Assembly: GCA_964016885.1 (NCBI GenBank)
Contig: OZ024744.1
Location: 27,786,108 to 27,850,107 of the forward strand
Direction: 5' to 3'
Length of the DNA stretch: 64,000 nt
From: Eledone cirrhosa
Lineage: Eukaryota; Mollusca; Cephalopoda; Octopoda; Eledonidae
Shown: piece after piece, positions 11,471 through 25,578 of the stretch
Position numbering within the stretch: the stretch's first letter is position 1
Layout of the letters: each line of letters begins with the position of its first letter
Notes under the pieces: model-generated
The model's input: the letters and a program-made list of their open reading frames with translations, nothing else
Databases searched by the model: none
Told to the model about the DNA's origin: nothing
Position numbers and translations under genes: made by a program

Positions 11471-13979
11471 TTAGTTACTGTTGTTGTTGTTGTTGTTCTC
11501 GCTGTTACCACTGTTATTGTCAATGTTGTTGTTGTTGTCGCTGTTATAACTGTTATTGTCACTGTTATTGTCACTGTTATTGTCACTGTTGTTGTTGTTG
11601 TTGTCGCTGTTATAACTCTTATTGTCACTGTTGTTGTTGTCGTTGTTATCACTGTTATTGTCATTATTGTTATGGTCGCTGTTATCACTGTTATTGTCAT
11701 TGTTGTTTTTGTTGTTGTTGTCGCTGTTATCACTGTTATTGTCACTGTTGTTGTTGTTGTCGCTTCTATAACTGTTATTGTCACTATTGCTGTTGTTGTT
11801 GTCGCTGTTATCACTCTTATTGTCATTGTTGTTGTCGCTGTTATCACTGTTATTGTCACTATTGTTGGTCTCGCTGTTATAACTGTTATTCTCACTTTTG
11901 TTGTTCTGGCTGTTATCACTGGTATTGACACTGTTGTTGTTTTTATTGTCGCTGTTAGAACTGTTATTGTCACTGTTGTTATTGCTGTTGTCGCTGTTAT
12001 AACTGTTATTGTCACTTTTGTTGTTGTTGTTCTTGCTGTTATCACTGTTATTGTCATTGTTGTTGTTGTCGCTGTTATCACTGTTATTGTCATTGTTGTT
12101 GTTGTCGCTGTTATCACTGTTATTGTCACTGTTGTTGTTGTTCTCGCTGTTATCACTGTTATAGTCACTGTTGTTGTTCTTCTCGCTGTTATCACTGTTA
12201 TTGTCATTGTTGTTGTTGTTGTTGTCGCTGTTATCACTGTTATTTTCACTGTTGTTGTTGTCGGTGGTATAACTGTTATTGTCACTGTTGTTTTTGGTGT
12301 TGTCGCTGTTATCACTGTTATTGTCACTGTTGTTGTTGTCGCTGTTATAACTGTTATTGTCACTGTTGTTGTTGTCACTGTTATCACTGTAATTGTCACT
12401 GTTGTTGTTGTTCCCGCTGTTATCACTGTTATTGTCATTGTTGTTGTTGTCGCTGTTATCACTGTTATTGTCACTGTTGCTGTTGTTGTCGTTGTTATCT
12501 CTGTTATTGTCATTGTTGTTGTCGCTGTTATAACTGTTATTGTCATTGTTGTTGTTGTTGTTGTTGCTGTTATAACTGTTACTGTCATTGTTGTTGTTGT
12601 TGTCGCTGGTATCACTGTTATTTTCATTGTTGTTGTTGTCGCTGTTATCACTGTTATTGTCACTGTTGTTGTTGTTGTTGTCGCTGTTATCACTGTTATT
12701 GTCACTGTTGTTGTTGTTGTCACTGTTATAAATGTTATTGTCACTGTTGTCGTTGTTGTCGCTGTTATCACTGTTATTGTCTCTGTTGTTGTTGTTGTTG
12801 TCGATGTCATAACTGTTCTTTTCACTGTTGTTGTTGTTGTTCTCGCTGTTATCACTGTTATTGTCACTGTTGTTGTCGCTGTTATCACTGTTATTGTCAC
12901 TGTTGTTGTTGTTGTTGTTGTCGCTGTCATAACTGTTCTTTTCACTGTTGTTGTTGTTGTTGTCGCTGTTATAACTGTTATTGTCACTGTTGTTGTCGCA
13001 TTTATAACTCTTATTGTCACTGTTGTTGTTGTTGTCGCTGTTATCACTGTTATTGTCACAGTTGTTGTTGTCGCTGTTATCATTGTTATTGTCATTGTCG
13101 TTGTTGTCGCTTTTATAACTGTTATTGTCATTATTGTTGTTGTTGTCGCTGTTATAACTGTTATTGTCACTGTTGTTGTTGTTGCTGTCGGTGTTATAAC
13201 TGTTATTGTCACTGTTGTTATTATTGTAGTCGCTGTTATAACTGTTATTGTCACTGTTGTTGTTCTCGCTGTTATCACTGTTATTGTCATTGTTGTTGTT
13301 GTCGCTGTTATCACTGTTATTGTCACTGTTGTTGTTGTTCTCGCTGTTATCACTGTTATTGTCACTGTTGTTGTTCTTCTCGCTGTTATCACTGTTATTG
13401 TCATTGTTGTTGTTGTGTTCGCTGTTATAACTGTTATTGTCATTGTTGTTGTTGTTGTTGTCGCTGTTATCACTGTTATTGTCACTGTTGTTGTTGTTCT
13501 CGCTGTTATCACTGTTATTGTCATTGATGTTGTTGTCGCTGTTATCACTGTTATTGTCACTGTTTCTGTTGTCGCTGTTATCTCTGTTATTGTCATTGTT
13601 GTTGTGGCTGTTATAACTGTTATTGTCATTGTTGTTGTTGTTGTTGTTGCTGTTATAACTGTTACTGTCATTGTTGTTGTTGTTGTCGCTGTAATCACTG
13701 TTATTTTCATTGTTGTTGTTGTCGCTGTTATCACTGTTATTGTCACTGTTGTTGTTGTTGTTGTTGTCGATTTTATCACTGTTATTGTCACTGTTGTTGT
13801 TGTTGTTGTCACTGTTATAAATGTTATTGTCACTGTTGTCGTTGTTGTCGCTGTTATCACTGTTATTGTCACAGTTGTTGTTGTCGCTGTTGTCATTGTT
13901 ATTGTCATTGTCGTTGTTGTCGCTTTTATAACTGTTATTGTCATTGTAGTTGTTGTTGCTGTCGGTGTTATAACTGTTA
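11471..13979 (+). repeat. Higher-order segment, 2,509 bp, tandemly duplicated register
   Basis: Bounded by TTAGTTAC markers exactly 2,509 bp apart. The stretch before each marker is also related at the same distance (GTGTTCGC monomers at 10906 and 13415). Downstream landmarks are related at 2,521 bp (the ATGGTCGC variant at 11672 and 14193; GTTAGAAC at 11954 and 14475). The segment thus belongs to a 2.5-kb tandem duplication covering about 10.7-15.5 kb. A triple 12-bp unit lies at 11552-11587. Confidence 0.83.
11552..11587 (+). repeat. Three tandem 12-bp units GTTATTGTCACT
   Basis: Three exact copies of the 3-prime 12 bp of the monomer lie head to tail, without the rest of the monomer. Identical triples occur at 14061-14096 (2,509 bp away) and 37845-37880. 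Two-unit versions are common, for example near 2401-2424. This is a third exchange register besides 36 and 21 bp. Confidence 0.92.
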
Positions 13980-16900
13980 TTAGTTACTGTTGTTGTTGTT
14001 GTTCTCGCTGTTACCACTGTTATTGTCAATGTTGTTGTTGTTGTTGTCGCTGTTATAACTGTTATTGTCACTGTTATTGTCACTGTTATTGTCACTGTTG
14101 TTGTTGTTGTTGTCGCTGTTATAACTCTTATTGTCACTGTTGTTGTTGTTGTTGTTGTTGTCGTTGTTATCACTGTTATTGTCATTATTGTTATGGTCGC
14201 TGTTATAACTGTTATTGTCATTGTTGTTGTTGTTGTTGTTGTCGCTGTTATCACTGTTATTGTCACTGTTGTTGTTGTTGTCGCTTCTATAACTGTTATT
14301 GTCACTATTGCTGTTGTTGTTGTCGCTGTTATCACTCTTATTGTCATTGTTGTTGTCGCTGTTATCACTGTTATTGTCACTGTTGTTGGTCTCGCTGTTA
14401 TAACTGTTATTCTCACTGTTGTTGTTCTGGCTGTTATCACTGGTATTGACACTGTTGTTGTTTTTATTGTTGCTGTTAGAACTGTTATTGTCACTGTTGT
14501 TATTGTTCTTGTCGCTGTTATAACTGTTATTGTCACTTTTGTTGTTGTTGTTCTTGCTGTTATCACTGTTATTGTCATTGTTGTTGTTGTCGCTGTTATC
14601 ACTGTTATTGTCATTGTTGTTGTTGTCGCTGTTATCACTGTTATTGTCACTGTTGTTGTTGTTCTCGCTGTTATCACTGTTATAGTCACTGTTGTTGTTC
14701 TTCTCGCTGTTATCACTGTTATTGTCATTGTTGTTGTTGTCGCTGTTATCACTGTTATTTTCACTGTTGTTGTTGTCGGTGGTATAACTGTTATTGTCAC
14801 TGTTGTTTTTGGTGTTGTCGCTGTTATCACTGTTATTGTCACTGTTGTTGTTGTCGCTGTTATAACTGTGATTGTCACTGTTGTTGTTGTTGTCACTGTT
14901 ATCACTGTAATTGTCACTGTTGTTGTTGTTCCCGCTGTTATCACTGTTATTGTCATTGTTGTTGTTGTCGCTGTTATCACTGTTATTGTCACTGTTGCTG
15001 TTGTTGTCGTTGTTATCTCTGTTATTGTCATTGTTGTTGTCGCTGTTATAACTGTTATTGTCATTGTTGTTGTTGTTGTTGTTGCTGTTATAACTGTTAC
15101 TGTCATTGTTGTTGTTGTCGCTGGTATCACTGTTATTTTCATTGTTGTTGTTGTCGCTGTTATCACTGTTATTGTCACTGTTGTTGTTGTTGTTGTCGCT
15201 GTTATCACTGTTATTGTCACTGTTGTTGTTGTTGTCACTGTTATAAATGTTATTGTCACTGTTGTCGTTGTTGTCGCTGTTATCACTGTTATTGTCACTG
15301 TTGTTGTTGTTGTTGTCGATGTCATAACTGTTCTTTTCACTGTTGTTGTTGTTGTTGTTCTCGCTGTTATCACTGTTATTGTCACTGTTGTTGTCGCTGT
15401 TATCACTGTTATTGTCACTGTTGTTATTGTTGTTGTTGCTGTTATCACTGTTGTAGTTGTTGTCGCTGTTATAACTGTTATTGTCACTGTTGTTGTTGTT
15501 GCTGTCGCTGTTATCACTGTTATTGTCATTGTTGTTGTTATTGTGGCTGTTATCACTGTTATTGTCACTGTTGTTGTCGCTGTTATCACTGTTATTTTCA
15601 TTGTTGTTGTTGTTGTTCTCTCTGTTATCACTGTTATTGTCACTGTTATTGTCACTGTTGTTGTTATTCTCGCTATTATAACTGTTATTGTGAAAGTTGT
15701 TGTTGTCGCTGTTATAACTGTTATTGTCATTGTTGTTGTTGTTGTCGCTGTTATCACTGTCATTAACACTGTTGTTGTTGTTCTCGCAGTTATCACTGTT
15801 ATTTTCACTGTTGTTGTTGTCGCTGTTATAACTGTTATTGTCACTGTTGTTGTTGCTGTTGTCGCTGTCATAACTCTTATTGTCACTGTTGTTGTTGTCG
15901 TTGTTATCACTGTTATTGTCATTAATGTTGTTCTCGCTGTTATCACTGGTATTGACACTGTTGTTGTTGTTGTTGTCGCTGTTATAACTGTTATTGTCTC
16001 TGTTGATGTTGTTGTTGTCGCTGTTATAACTGTTATTGTCACTGTTGTTGTTGTCGCTATTATAACTCTTATTGTCACTGTTGTTGTTGTTGTCGTCGTT
16101 GTTATCACTGTTATTGTCATTATTGTTGTTGTCGCTGTTATTACTGTTATTGTCATTGTTGTTGTTGTTGTCGCTGTTATCACTGTTATTGTCGCTGTTG
16201 TTGTTGTCGCTGTTATAACTGTTATTGTCACTATTGGTTTTGTTGTCGCTCTTATCACTCTTATTGTCATTGTTGTTGTTGTTCTCGCTGCTATCCCTGT
16301 TGTTGTCATTGTTGTTGTTGTTGTACTCGCTGTTATCACTGTTATTGTCATTGTTGTTGTTGTTGTCGCTGTTATCACTGTTATTGTTACTGTTTTTGTT
16401 GTTGTCGCTATTATCACTGTTATTGTCACTGTTGTTTTTTTTGTTGTCGCTGTTATCACTGTTATTTTCATTGTTTTTGTTGTTGTTCTCGCATTTATCA
16501 CTGTTATTGTCAGTGTTGTTGTTGTTGTTCTCGCTGTTATCACTGTTGTCGTCACTGTTGTTGTTGTTCTCGCTGTTATCACTGTTATTGTCACTGTTGT
16601 TGTTCTTCTCGCTGTTATCACTGTTATTGTCATTGTTGATGTTGTTGTGTTCGCTGTTATAACTGTTATTGTCATTGTTGTTGTTGTTGTTGTCGCTGTT
16701 GTCACTGTTATTGTCACTGTTGTTGTTGGCGCTGGTATAACTGTTATTGTCACTGTTGTTTTTGTTGTTGTCGCTGTTATCACTGTTATTGTCACTGTTG
16801 TTGTTGTCGCTGTTATAACTGTTATTGTCACTATTGTTGTTGTTGTCACTGTTATCACTGTTATTGTCACTGTTGTTGTTGTTCTCGCTGTTGTCACTGT

Positions 16901-18627
16901 TATTGTCATTGTTGTTGTTGTCGCTGTTATCTCTGTTATTGTCATTGTTGTTGTCGCTGTTATAACTGTTATTGTCATTGTTGTTGTTGTTGTTGCTGTT
17001 ATAACTGTTACTGTCATTGTTGTTGTTGTTCTCGCTGTAATCACTGTTATTTTCATTGTTGTTGTTGTCGCTGTTATCACTGTTATTGTCACTGTTGCTG
17101 TTGTTGTCGCTGTTATCTCTGTTATTGTCATTGTTGTTGTCGCTGTTATAACTGTTATTGTCATTGTTGTTGATGCTGTTATAACTGTTACTGTCATTGT
17201 TGTTGTTGTTGTCGCTGTTATCACTGTTATTTTCATTGTTGTTGTTGTCGCTGTTATCACTGTTATTGTCACTGTTGTTGTTGTTGTCGCTGTTATCACT
17301 GTTATTGTCACTGTTGTTGTTGTTGTCACTGTTATAAATGTTATAGTCACTGTTGTCGTTGTTGTCGCTGTTATCACTGTTATTGTCACTGTTGTTGTTG
17401 TTGTTGTTGTCGCTGTCATAACTGTTCTTTTCACTGTTGTTGTTGTTGTCGCTGTTATAACTGTTATTGTCACTGTTGTTGTCGCTGTTATAACTCTTAT
17501 TGTCACTGTTGTTGTTGTTGTCGCTGTTATCACTGTTATTGTCACAGTTGTTGTTGTCGCTGTTATCATTGTTATTGTCATTGTCGTTGTTGTCGCTTTT
17601 ATAACTGTTATTGTCATTATTGTTGTTGTTGTCGCTGTTATAACTGTTATTGTCACTGTTGTTGTTGTTGCTGTCGGTGTTATAACTGTTATTGTCACTG
17701 TTGTTATTGTTGTAGTCGCTGTTATAACTGTTATTGTCACAGTTGTTGTTGTTGTTCTCGCTGTTATCACTGTTATTGTCATTGTTGTTGTTGTCGCTGT
17801 TATCACTGTTATTGTCACTGTTGTTGTTGTTCTCGCTGTTATCACTGTTAGTGTCACTGTTGTTGTTCTTCTCGCTGTTATCACTGTTTTTGTCATTGTT
17901 GTTGTTGAGTTCGCTGTTATAACTGTTATTGTCATTGTTGTTGTTGTTGTTGTCGCTGTTATCACTGTTATTGTCACTGTTGTTGTTGTCGCTGGTATAA
18001 TTGTTATTGTCACTGTTGTTTTTGTTGTTGTCGCTGTTATCACTGTTATTGTCACTGTTGTTGTTGTCGCTGTTATAACTGTTATTGTCACTGTTGTTGT
18101 TGTTGTCACTGTTATCACTGTTATTGTCACTGTTGTTGTTGTTCTCGCTGTTATCACTGTTATTGTCATTGTTGTTGTTGTCGCTGTTATCACTGTTATT
18201 GTCACTGTTTCTGTTGTTGTCTCTGTTATCTCTGTTATTGTCATTGTTGTTGTCGCTGTTATAAATGTTATTGTCATTGTTGTTGTTGTTGTTGTTGCTG
18301 TTATAACTGTTACTGTCATTGTTATTGTTGTTGTTGTCGCTGTAATCACTGTTATTTTCATTGTTGTTATTGTCGCTGTTATCACTGTTATTGTCACTGT
18401 TGTTGTTGTTGTTGTTGTCGATTTTATCACTGTTATTGTCACTGTTGTTGTTGTTGTCACTGTTATAAATGTTATTGTCACTGTTGTCGTTGTTGTCGCT
18501 GTTATCACTGTTATTGTCACAGTTGTTGTTGTCGCTGTTGTCATTGTTATTGTCATTGTCGTTGTTGTCGCTTTTATAACTGTTATTGTCATTGTAGTTG
18601 TTGTTGCTGTCGGTGTTATAACTGTTA
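13980..18627 (+). repeat. Higher-order segment, 4,648 bp
   Basis: The first 1.3 kb repeats 11471-12900. The later part matches the next segments at about 4.55-4.6 kb: the ATGGTCGC variant at 14193 and 18769, and the ATTGGTTTTG/ATTGCTTTTG monomer near 16230 and 20745. A triple 12-bp unit is at 14061-14096. The stretch from about 17.1 to 18.6 kb resembles unit A sequence near 10.0-11.5 kb, so this segment is a mosaic of two neighbouring higher-order forms. Confidence 0.75.
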
Positions 18628-21600
18628 TTAGTTACTGTTGTTGTTGTTGTTCTCGCTGTTACCACTGTTATTGTCAATGTTGTTGTTGTTGTTGTCGCTG
18701 TTATAACTCTTATTGTCACTGTTGTTGTTGTTGTTGTCGTTGTTATCACTGTTAGTGTCATTTTTGTTATGGTCGCTGTTATCACTGTTATTGTCATTGT
18801 TGTTGTTGTTGTTGTCGCTGTTATCACTGTTATTGTCACTGTTGTTGTTGTTGTCGCTTCTATAACTGTTATTGTCACTATTGCTGTTGTTGTTGTCGCT
18901 GTTATCACTCTTATTGTCATTGTTGTTGTCGCTGTTATCACTGTTATTGTCACTGTTGTTTGTCTCGCTGTTATAACTGTTATTCTCACTGTTGTTGTTC
19001 TGGCTGTTATCACTGGTATTGACACTGTTGTTGTTTTTATTGTCGCTGTTAGAACTGTTATTGTCACTGTTGTTATTGTTGTTGTCGCTGTTATAACTGT
19101 TATTGTCACTTTTGTTGTTGTTGTTCTTGCTGTTATCACTGTTATTGTCATTGTTGTTGTTGTCGCTGTTATCACTGTTATTGTCATTGTTGTTGTTGTC
19201 GCTGTTATCACTGTTATTGTCACTGTTGTTGTTGTTCTCGCTGTTATCACTGTTATAGTCACTGTTGTTGTTCTTCTCGCTGTTATCACTGTTATTGTCA
19301 TTGTTGTTGTTGTTGTGTTCGCTGTTATAACTGTTATTGTCATTGTTGTTGTTGTTGTTGTTGTCGCTGTTATCACTGTTATTTTCACTGTTGTTGTTGT
19401 CGGTGGTATAACTGTTATTGTCACTGTTGTTTTTGGTGTTGTCGCTGTTATCACTGTTATTGTCACTGTTGTTGTTGTCGCTGTTATAACTGTTATTGTC
19501 ACTGTTGTTGTTGTTGTCACTGTTATCACTGTAATTGTCACTGTTGTTGTTGTTCCCGCTGTTATCACTGTTATTGTCATTGTTGTTGTTGTCGCTGTTA
19601 TCACTGTTATTGTCACTGTTGCTGTTGTTGTCGTTGTTATCTCTGTTATTGTCATTGTTGTTGTCGCTGTTATCACTGTTATTGTCACTGTTGTTGTTGT
19701 TGTTGTCGCTGTTATAACTGTTACTGTCATTGTTGTTGTTGTTGTCGCTGGTATCACTGTTATTTTCATTGTTGTTGTTGTCGCTGTTATCACTGTTATT
19801 GTCACTGTTGTTGTTGTTGTTGTCGATGTCATAACTGTTCTTTTCACTGTTGTTGTTGTTCTCGCTGTTATCACTGTTATTGTCACTGTTGTTGTCGCTG
19901 TTATCACTGTTATTGTCACTGTTATTGTTGTTGTTGCTGTTATCACTGTTATTGTCACTGTTGTAGTTGTTGTCGCTGTTATAACTGTTATTGTCACTGT
20001 TGTTGTTGTTGCTGTCGCTGTTATCACTGTTATTGTCATTGTTGTTGTTATTGTGGCTGTTATCACTGTTATTGTCACTGTTGTTGTCGCTGTTATCACT
20101 GTTATTTTCATTGTTGTTGTTGTTGTTCTCTCTGTTATCACTGTTATTGTCACTGTTATTGTCACTGTTGTTGTTGTTCTCGCTATTATAATGTTATTGT
20201 GAAAGTTGTTGTTGTCGCTGTTATAACTGTTATTGTCATTGTTGTTGTTGTTGTCGCTGTTATCACTGTTATTAACACTGTTGTTGTTGTTGTTCTCGCT
20301 GTTATCACTGTTATTGTTACTGTTGTTATTGTCGCTGTTATAACTGTTATTGTCACTGTTGTTGTTGCTGTTGTCGCTGTCATAACTCTTATTGTCACTG
20401 TTGTTGTTGTCGTTGTTATCACTGTTATTGTCATTAATGTTGTTCTCGGTGTTATCACTGGTATTGACACTGTTGTTGTTGTTGTTGTCGCTGTTATAAC
20501 TGTTATTGTCTCTGTTGATGTTGTTGTTGTCGCTGTTATAACTGTTATTGTCACTGTTGTTGTTGTCGCTATTATAACTCTTATTGTCACTGTTGTTGTT
20601 GTTGTCGTCGTTGTTATCACTGTTATTGTCATTATTGTTGTTGTCGCTGTTATTACTGTTATTGTCATTGTTGTTGTTGTTGTCGCTGTAATCACTGTTA
20701 TTGTCGCTGTTGTTGTTGTCGCTGTTATAACTGTTATTGTCACTATTGCTTTTGTAGTCGCTCTTATCACTCTTATTGTCATTGTTGTTGTTGTTCTCGC
20801 TGCTATCCCTGTTATTGTCATTGTTGTTGTTGTTGTACTCGCTGTTATCACTGTTATTGTCATTGTTGTTGTTGTTGTCGCTGTTATCACTGTTATTGTC
20901 ACTGTTTTTGTTGTTGTCGCTATTATCACTGTTATTGTCACTGTTGTTTTTTTTGTTGTCGCTGTTATCACTGTTATTTTCATTGTTTTTGTTGTTGTTC
21001 TCGCATTTATCACTGTTATTGTCAGTGTTGTTGTTGTTGTTCTCGCTGTTATCACTGTTGTCGTCACTGTTGTTGTTGTTCTCGCTGTTATCACTGTTAT
21101 TGTCACTGTTGTTGTTCTTCTCGCTGTTATCACTGTTATTGTCATTGTTGTTGTTGTTGTGTTCGCTGTTATAACTGTTATTGTCATTGTTGTTGTTGTT
21201 GTTGTCGCTGTTGTCACTGTTATTGTCACTGTTGTTGTTGGCGCTGGTATAACTGTTATTGTCACTGTTGTTTTTGTTGTTGTCGCTGTTATCACTGTTA
21301 TTGTCACTGTTGTTGTTGTCGCTGTTATAACTGTTATTGTCACTGTTGTTGTTGTTGTCACTGTTATCACTGTTATTGTCACTGTTGTTGTTGTTCTCGC
21401 TGTTGTCACTGTTATTGTCATTGTTGTTGTTGTCGCTGTTATCTCTGTTATTGTCATTGTTGTTGTCGCTGTTATAACTGTTATTGTCATTGTTGTTGTT
21501 GTTGTTGCTGTTATAACTGTTACTGTCATTGTTGTTGTTATCGCTGTAATCACTGTTATTTTCATTGTTGTTGTTGTCGCTGTTATCACTGTTATTGTCA

Positions 21601-22026
21601 TTGTTGTTGTTGTTGTTGTCGATTTTATCACTGTTATTGTCACTGTTGTTGTTGTCACTGTTATAAATGTTATTGTCACTGTTGTCGTTGTTGTCGCTGT
21701 TATCACTGTTATTGTCACTGTTGTTGTTGTTGTTGTCGCTGTCATAACTGTTCTTTTCACTGTTGTTGTTGTTGTTGTTGTTGTCGCTGTTATAAATGTT
21801 ATTGTCACTGTTGTTGTCGCTGTTATAACTCTTATTGTCACTGTTGTTGTTGTCGCTGTTATCACTGTTATTGTCACAGTTGTTGTTGTCGCTGTTGTCA
21901 TTGTTATTGTCATTGTCGTTGTTGTCGCTTTTATAACTGTTATTGTCATTGTAGTTGTTGTTGTCGCTGTTATAACTGTTATTATCACTGTTGTTGTTGT
22001 TGTTGCTGTCGGTGTTATAACTGTTA
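18628..22026 (+). repeat. Higher-order segment, 3,399 bp; start of superblock 1
   Basis: Related to the preceding segment at about 4.55-4.6 kb, and to 37.97-39.81 kb at 17.8-19.2 kb. The variant ATGGTCGC monomer lies at 18769 and 37971, and the closing TTAGTTAC markers lie at 22027 and 39814. The distance drops by 1,415 bp between these anchors, so about 1.4 kb present here (roughly 20.5-21.9 kb) is absent from the later copy. A 1-bp loss near 20190 (TATAATG instead of TATAACTG) breaks the reading phase. Confidence 0.78.
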
Positions 22027-25000
22027 TTAGTTACTGTTGTTGTTGTTGTTCTCGCTGTTACCACAGTTATTGTCAATGTTGTTGTTGTTGTCGCTGTTAT
22101 AACTGTTATTGTCACTGTTGTTGTTGTTGTTGTCGCTGTTATAACTCTTATTGTCACTGTTGTTGTTGTTGTCGTTATCACTGTTATTGTCATTATTGTT
22201 ATTGTCGCTGTTATCACTGTTATTGTCATTGTTGTTGTTGTTGTTGTTGTTGTCGCTGTTATCACTGTTATTGTCACTGTTGTTGTTGTTGCTTCTATAA
22301 CTGTTATTGTCACTATTGCTGTTGTTGTTGTCGCTGTTATCACTCGTATTGTCATTGTTGTTGTCGCTGTTATCACTGTTATTGTCACTGTTGTTGTTCT
22401 CGCTGTTATAACTGTTATTCTCACTGTTGTTGTTCTGGCTGTTATCACTGGTATTGACAGTGTTGTTGTTTTTATTGTCGCTGTTAGAACTGTTATTGTC
22501 ACTGTTGTTATTGTTGTTGTCGCTGTTATAACTGTTATTGTCACTTTTGTTGTTGTTGTTCTTGCTGTTATCACTGTTATTGTCATTGTTGTTGTTGTCG
22601 CTGTTATCACTGTTATTGTCATTGTTGTTGTTGTCGCTGTTATCACTGTTATTGTCACTGTTGTTGTTCTTCTCGCTGTTATCACTGTTATTGTCACTGT
22701 TGTTGTTCTTCTCGCTGTTATCACTGTTATTGTCATTGTTGTTGTTGTTGTGTTCGCTGTTATAACTGTTATTGTCATTGTTGTTGTTGTTGTTGTTGTT
22801 GTCGCTGTTATCACTGTTATTGTCACTGTTGTTGTTGTCGCTGGTATAACTGTTATTGTCACTGTTGTTTTTGTTGTTGTCGCTGTTATCACTGTTATTG
22901 TCCCTGTTGTTGTTGTTGTTGTCGATTTTTATCACTGTTATTGTCACTGTTGTTGTTGTTGTCACTGTTATAAATGTTATTGTCACTGTTGTCGTTGTTG
23001 TCGCTGTTATCACTGTTATTGTCACTGTTGTTGTTGTTGTCGCTGTCATAACTGTTCTTTTCATTGTTGTTGTTGTTGTTGTTCTCGCTGTTATCACTGT
23101 TATTGTCACTGTTGTTGTCGCTGTTATCACAGTTATTGTCACTGTTGTTATTGTTGTTGTTCCTGTTATCACTGTTATTGTCACTGTTGTAGTTGTTCTG
23201 GCTGTTATAACTGTTATTGTCACTGTTGTTGTTGTTGTTGCTGTTGCTGTTATCACTGTTATTGTCATTGTTGTTGTTGTGGCTGTTATCACTGTTATTG
23301 TCACTGTTGTTGTCGCTGTTATCACTGTTATTTTCATTGTTGTTGTTGTTGTTCTCTCTGTTATCACTGTTATTGTCACTGTTGTTGTTGTTCTCGCTGT
23401 TATAACTGTTATTGTCATTGTTGTTGTTGTCGCTGTTATCACTGTTATTAACACTGTTGTTGTTGTTGTTGTTGTTGTTGTTCTCGCTGTTATCACTGTT
23501 ATTGTCACTGTTGTTGTTGTCGCTGTTATAACTGTTATTGTCACTGTTGTTTTTGCTGTTGTCGCTGTCATAACTCTTATTGTCACTGTTGTTGTTGTCG
23601 TTGTTATCACTGTTATTGTCATTATTGTTGTTCTCGCTGTTATCATTGGTATTGACACTGTTGTTGTTGTTGTCACTGTTATAACTGTTATTGTCTCTGT
23701 TGATGTTGTTGTCGCTGTTATAATTGTTATTGTCACTGTTGTTGTTGTTGTCGCTATTATAACTCTTATTGTCACTGTTGTTGTTGTTGTCGTCGTTGTT
23801 ATCACTGTTATTGTCATTATTGTTGTTGTCGCTGTTATTCCTGTTATTGTCATTGTTGTTGTTGTTGTCGCTGTTATCACTGTTATTATCGCTGTTATAA
23901 CTGTTATTGTCACTATTGCTTTTGTTGTCGCTCTTATCACACTTATTGTCATTGTTGTTATTGTTCTCGCTGCTATCCCTTTTATTGTCATTGTTGTTGT
24001 TGTTGTATTCGCTGTTATCACTGTTATTGTCATTGTTGTTGTTGTTGTCGCTGTTATCACTGTTATTGTCACTGTTTTTGTTGTTGTCGCTATTATCACT
24101 GTTATTGTCACTGTTGTTTTTGTTGTTGTCGCTGTTATCACTGTTATTTTCATTATTGTTATTGTCGCTGTTATCTCTGTTATTGTCAGTGTTGTTGTTG
24201 TTGTTCTCGCTGTTATCAGTGTTGTCGTCACTGTTGTTGTTGTTGTCGCTGTTATAACTGTTATTGTCACTGTTGTTGTTGTTGCTCTCGCTGTTACCAC
24301 TGTTATTGTCAATGTTGTTGTTGTTGTCGCTGTTATAACTGTTATTGTCACTGTTGTTGTTGTTGTTGTCGCTGTTATAACTCTTATTGTCACTGTTGTT
24401 GTTATTGTTGTCGTTGTTATCACTGTTATTGTCATTATTGTTATTGTCGCTGATATCACTGTTATTGTCATTGTTGTTGTTGTTGTCGCTGTTATCGCTT
24501 TTATTGTCACTGTTTTTGTTGTTGTCGCTTCTATAACTGTTATTTTCACTATTGCTGTTGTTGTCGCTGTTATCACTGTTATTGTCACTGTTGTTGTTCT
24601 CGCTGTTATAACTGTTATTCTCACAGTTGTTGTTGTTCTCGCTGTTATCACTGGTATTGACACTGTTGTTGTTTTTATTGTCACTGTTATAACTGTTATT
24701 GTCACTGTTGTTATTGTTGTTGTCGCTGTTATAACTGTTATTGTCACTGTTGTTGTTGTTGTTCTCGCTGTTATCACTGTTATTGTCATTGTTGTTGTTG
24801 TCGCTGTTATCACTGTTATTGTCATTGTGGTTGTTGTCGTTGTTATCACTGTTATTGTCACTGTTGTTGTTGTTCTCGCTGTTATCACTGTTATTGTCAC
24901 TGTTGCTGTTCTTCTCGCTGTTATAACTGTTATTGTCATTGTTGTTGTTCTTGTTGTTGTCGCTGTTATCACTGTTATTGTCACTGTTTGTTGGTGTCGC

Positions 25001-25578
25001 TGGTATAACTGTTATTGTCACTGTTGTTTTTGTTGTTGTCGCTGTTATCACTGTTATTGTCACTGTTGTTGTTGTCGCTGTTATAACTGTTATTGTCATT
25101 GTTGTTGTTGTCACTGTTATCACTGTTGTTGTCACTGTTCTTGTTCTCGCTGTTATCACTGTTATTGTCATTGTTGTTGTTGTCGCTGTTATCATTGTTA
25201 TTGTCACTGTTGCTGTTGTTGTCGCTGTTATCTCTGTTATTGTCATTGTTGTTGTCGCTGTTATAACTGTTATTGTCACTGTTGTTGTTGTTGCTGTCGC
25301 TGTTATCACTGTTATTGTCATTGTTGCTGTTGTACTCGCTGTTATAACTGTTATTGTCACTGTTGTTGTCGCTGTTATAACTCTTATTGTCACTGTTGTT
25401 GTTGTCGCTGTTATCACTGTTATTGTCACAGTTGTTGTTGTCGCTGTTGTCATTGTTATTGTCATTGTCGTTGTTGTCGCTTTTATAACTGTTATTGTCA
25501 TTGTAGTTGTTGTTGTCGCTGTTATAACTGTTATTATCACTGTTGTTGTTGTTGTTGCTGTCGGTGTTATAACTGTTA
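22027..25578 (+). repeat. Higher-order segment, 3,552 bp
   Basis: Opens with the TTAGTTAC marker. Its first 900 bp match 39814-40700 at a constant distance of about 17,785 bp. A 1-bp T gain at about 22926-22930 (GATTTTTATC rather than GATTTTATC) changes phase. Its right-hand part is the first copy of the 1,079-bp duplication that runs into the next segment. A (GTT)9 tract lies at 23456-23482. Confidence 0.78.
24575..25345 (+). repeat. 771-bp local duplication, copy 1 (period 1,079 bp)
   Basis: Aligns with 25654-26424 at a constant distance of 1,079 bp with only a handful of substitutions, for example T at 24614 against C at 25693. Both copies carry the rare TTTGTTGGTG monomer (24991 and 26070 for its TTGGTG part), seen otherwise only near 43190 and 45369. 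Confidence 0.9.

Noticed and set aside
13980..22892. Minus-strand ORF of 2,970 codons, the longest in the window
   Set aside because: It switches repeatedly between the Thr and Asn frames at indel variants and overlaps equally long + strand ORFs. No evidence separates it from expectation for this repeat.
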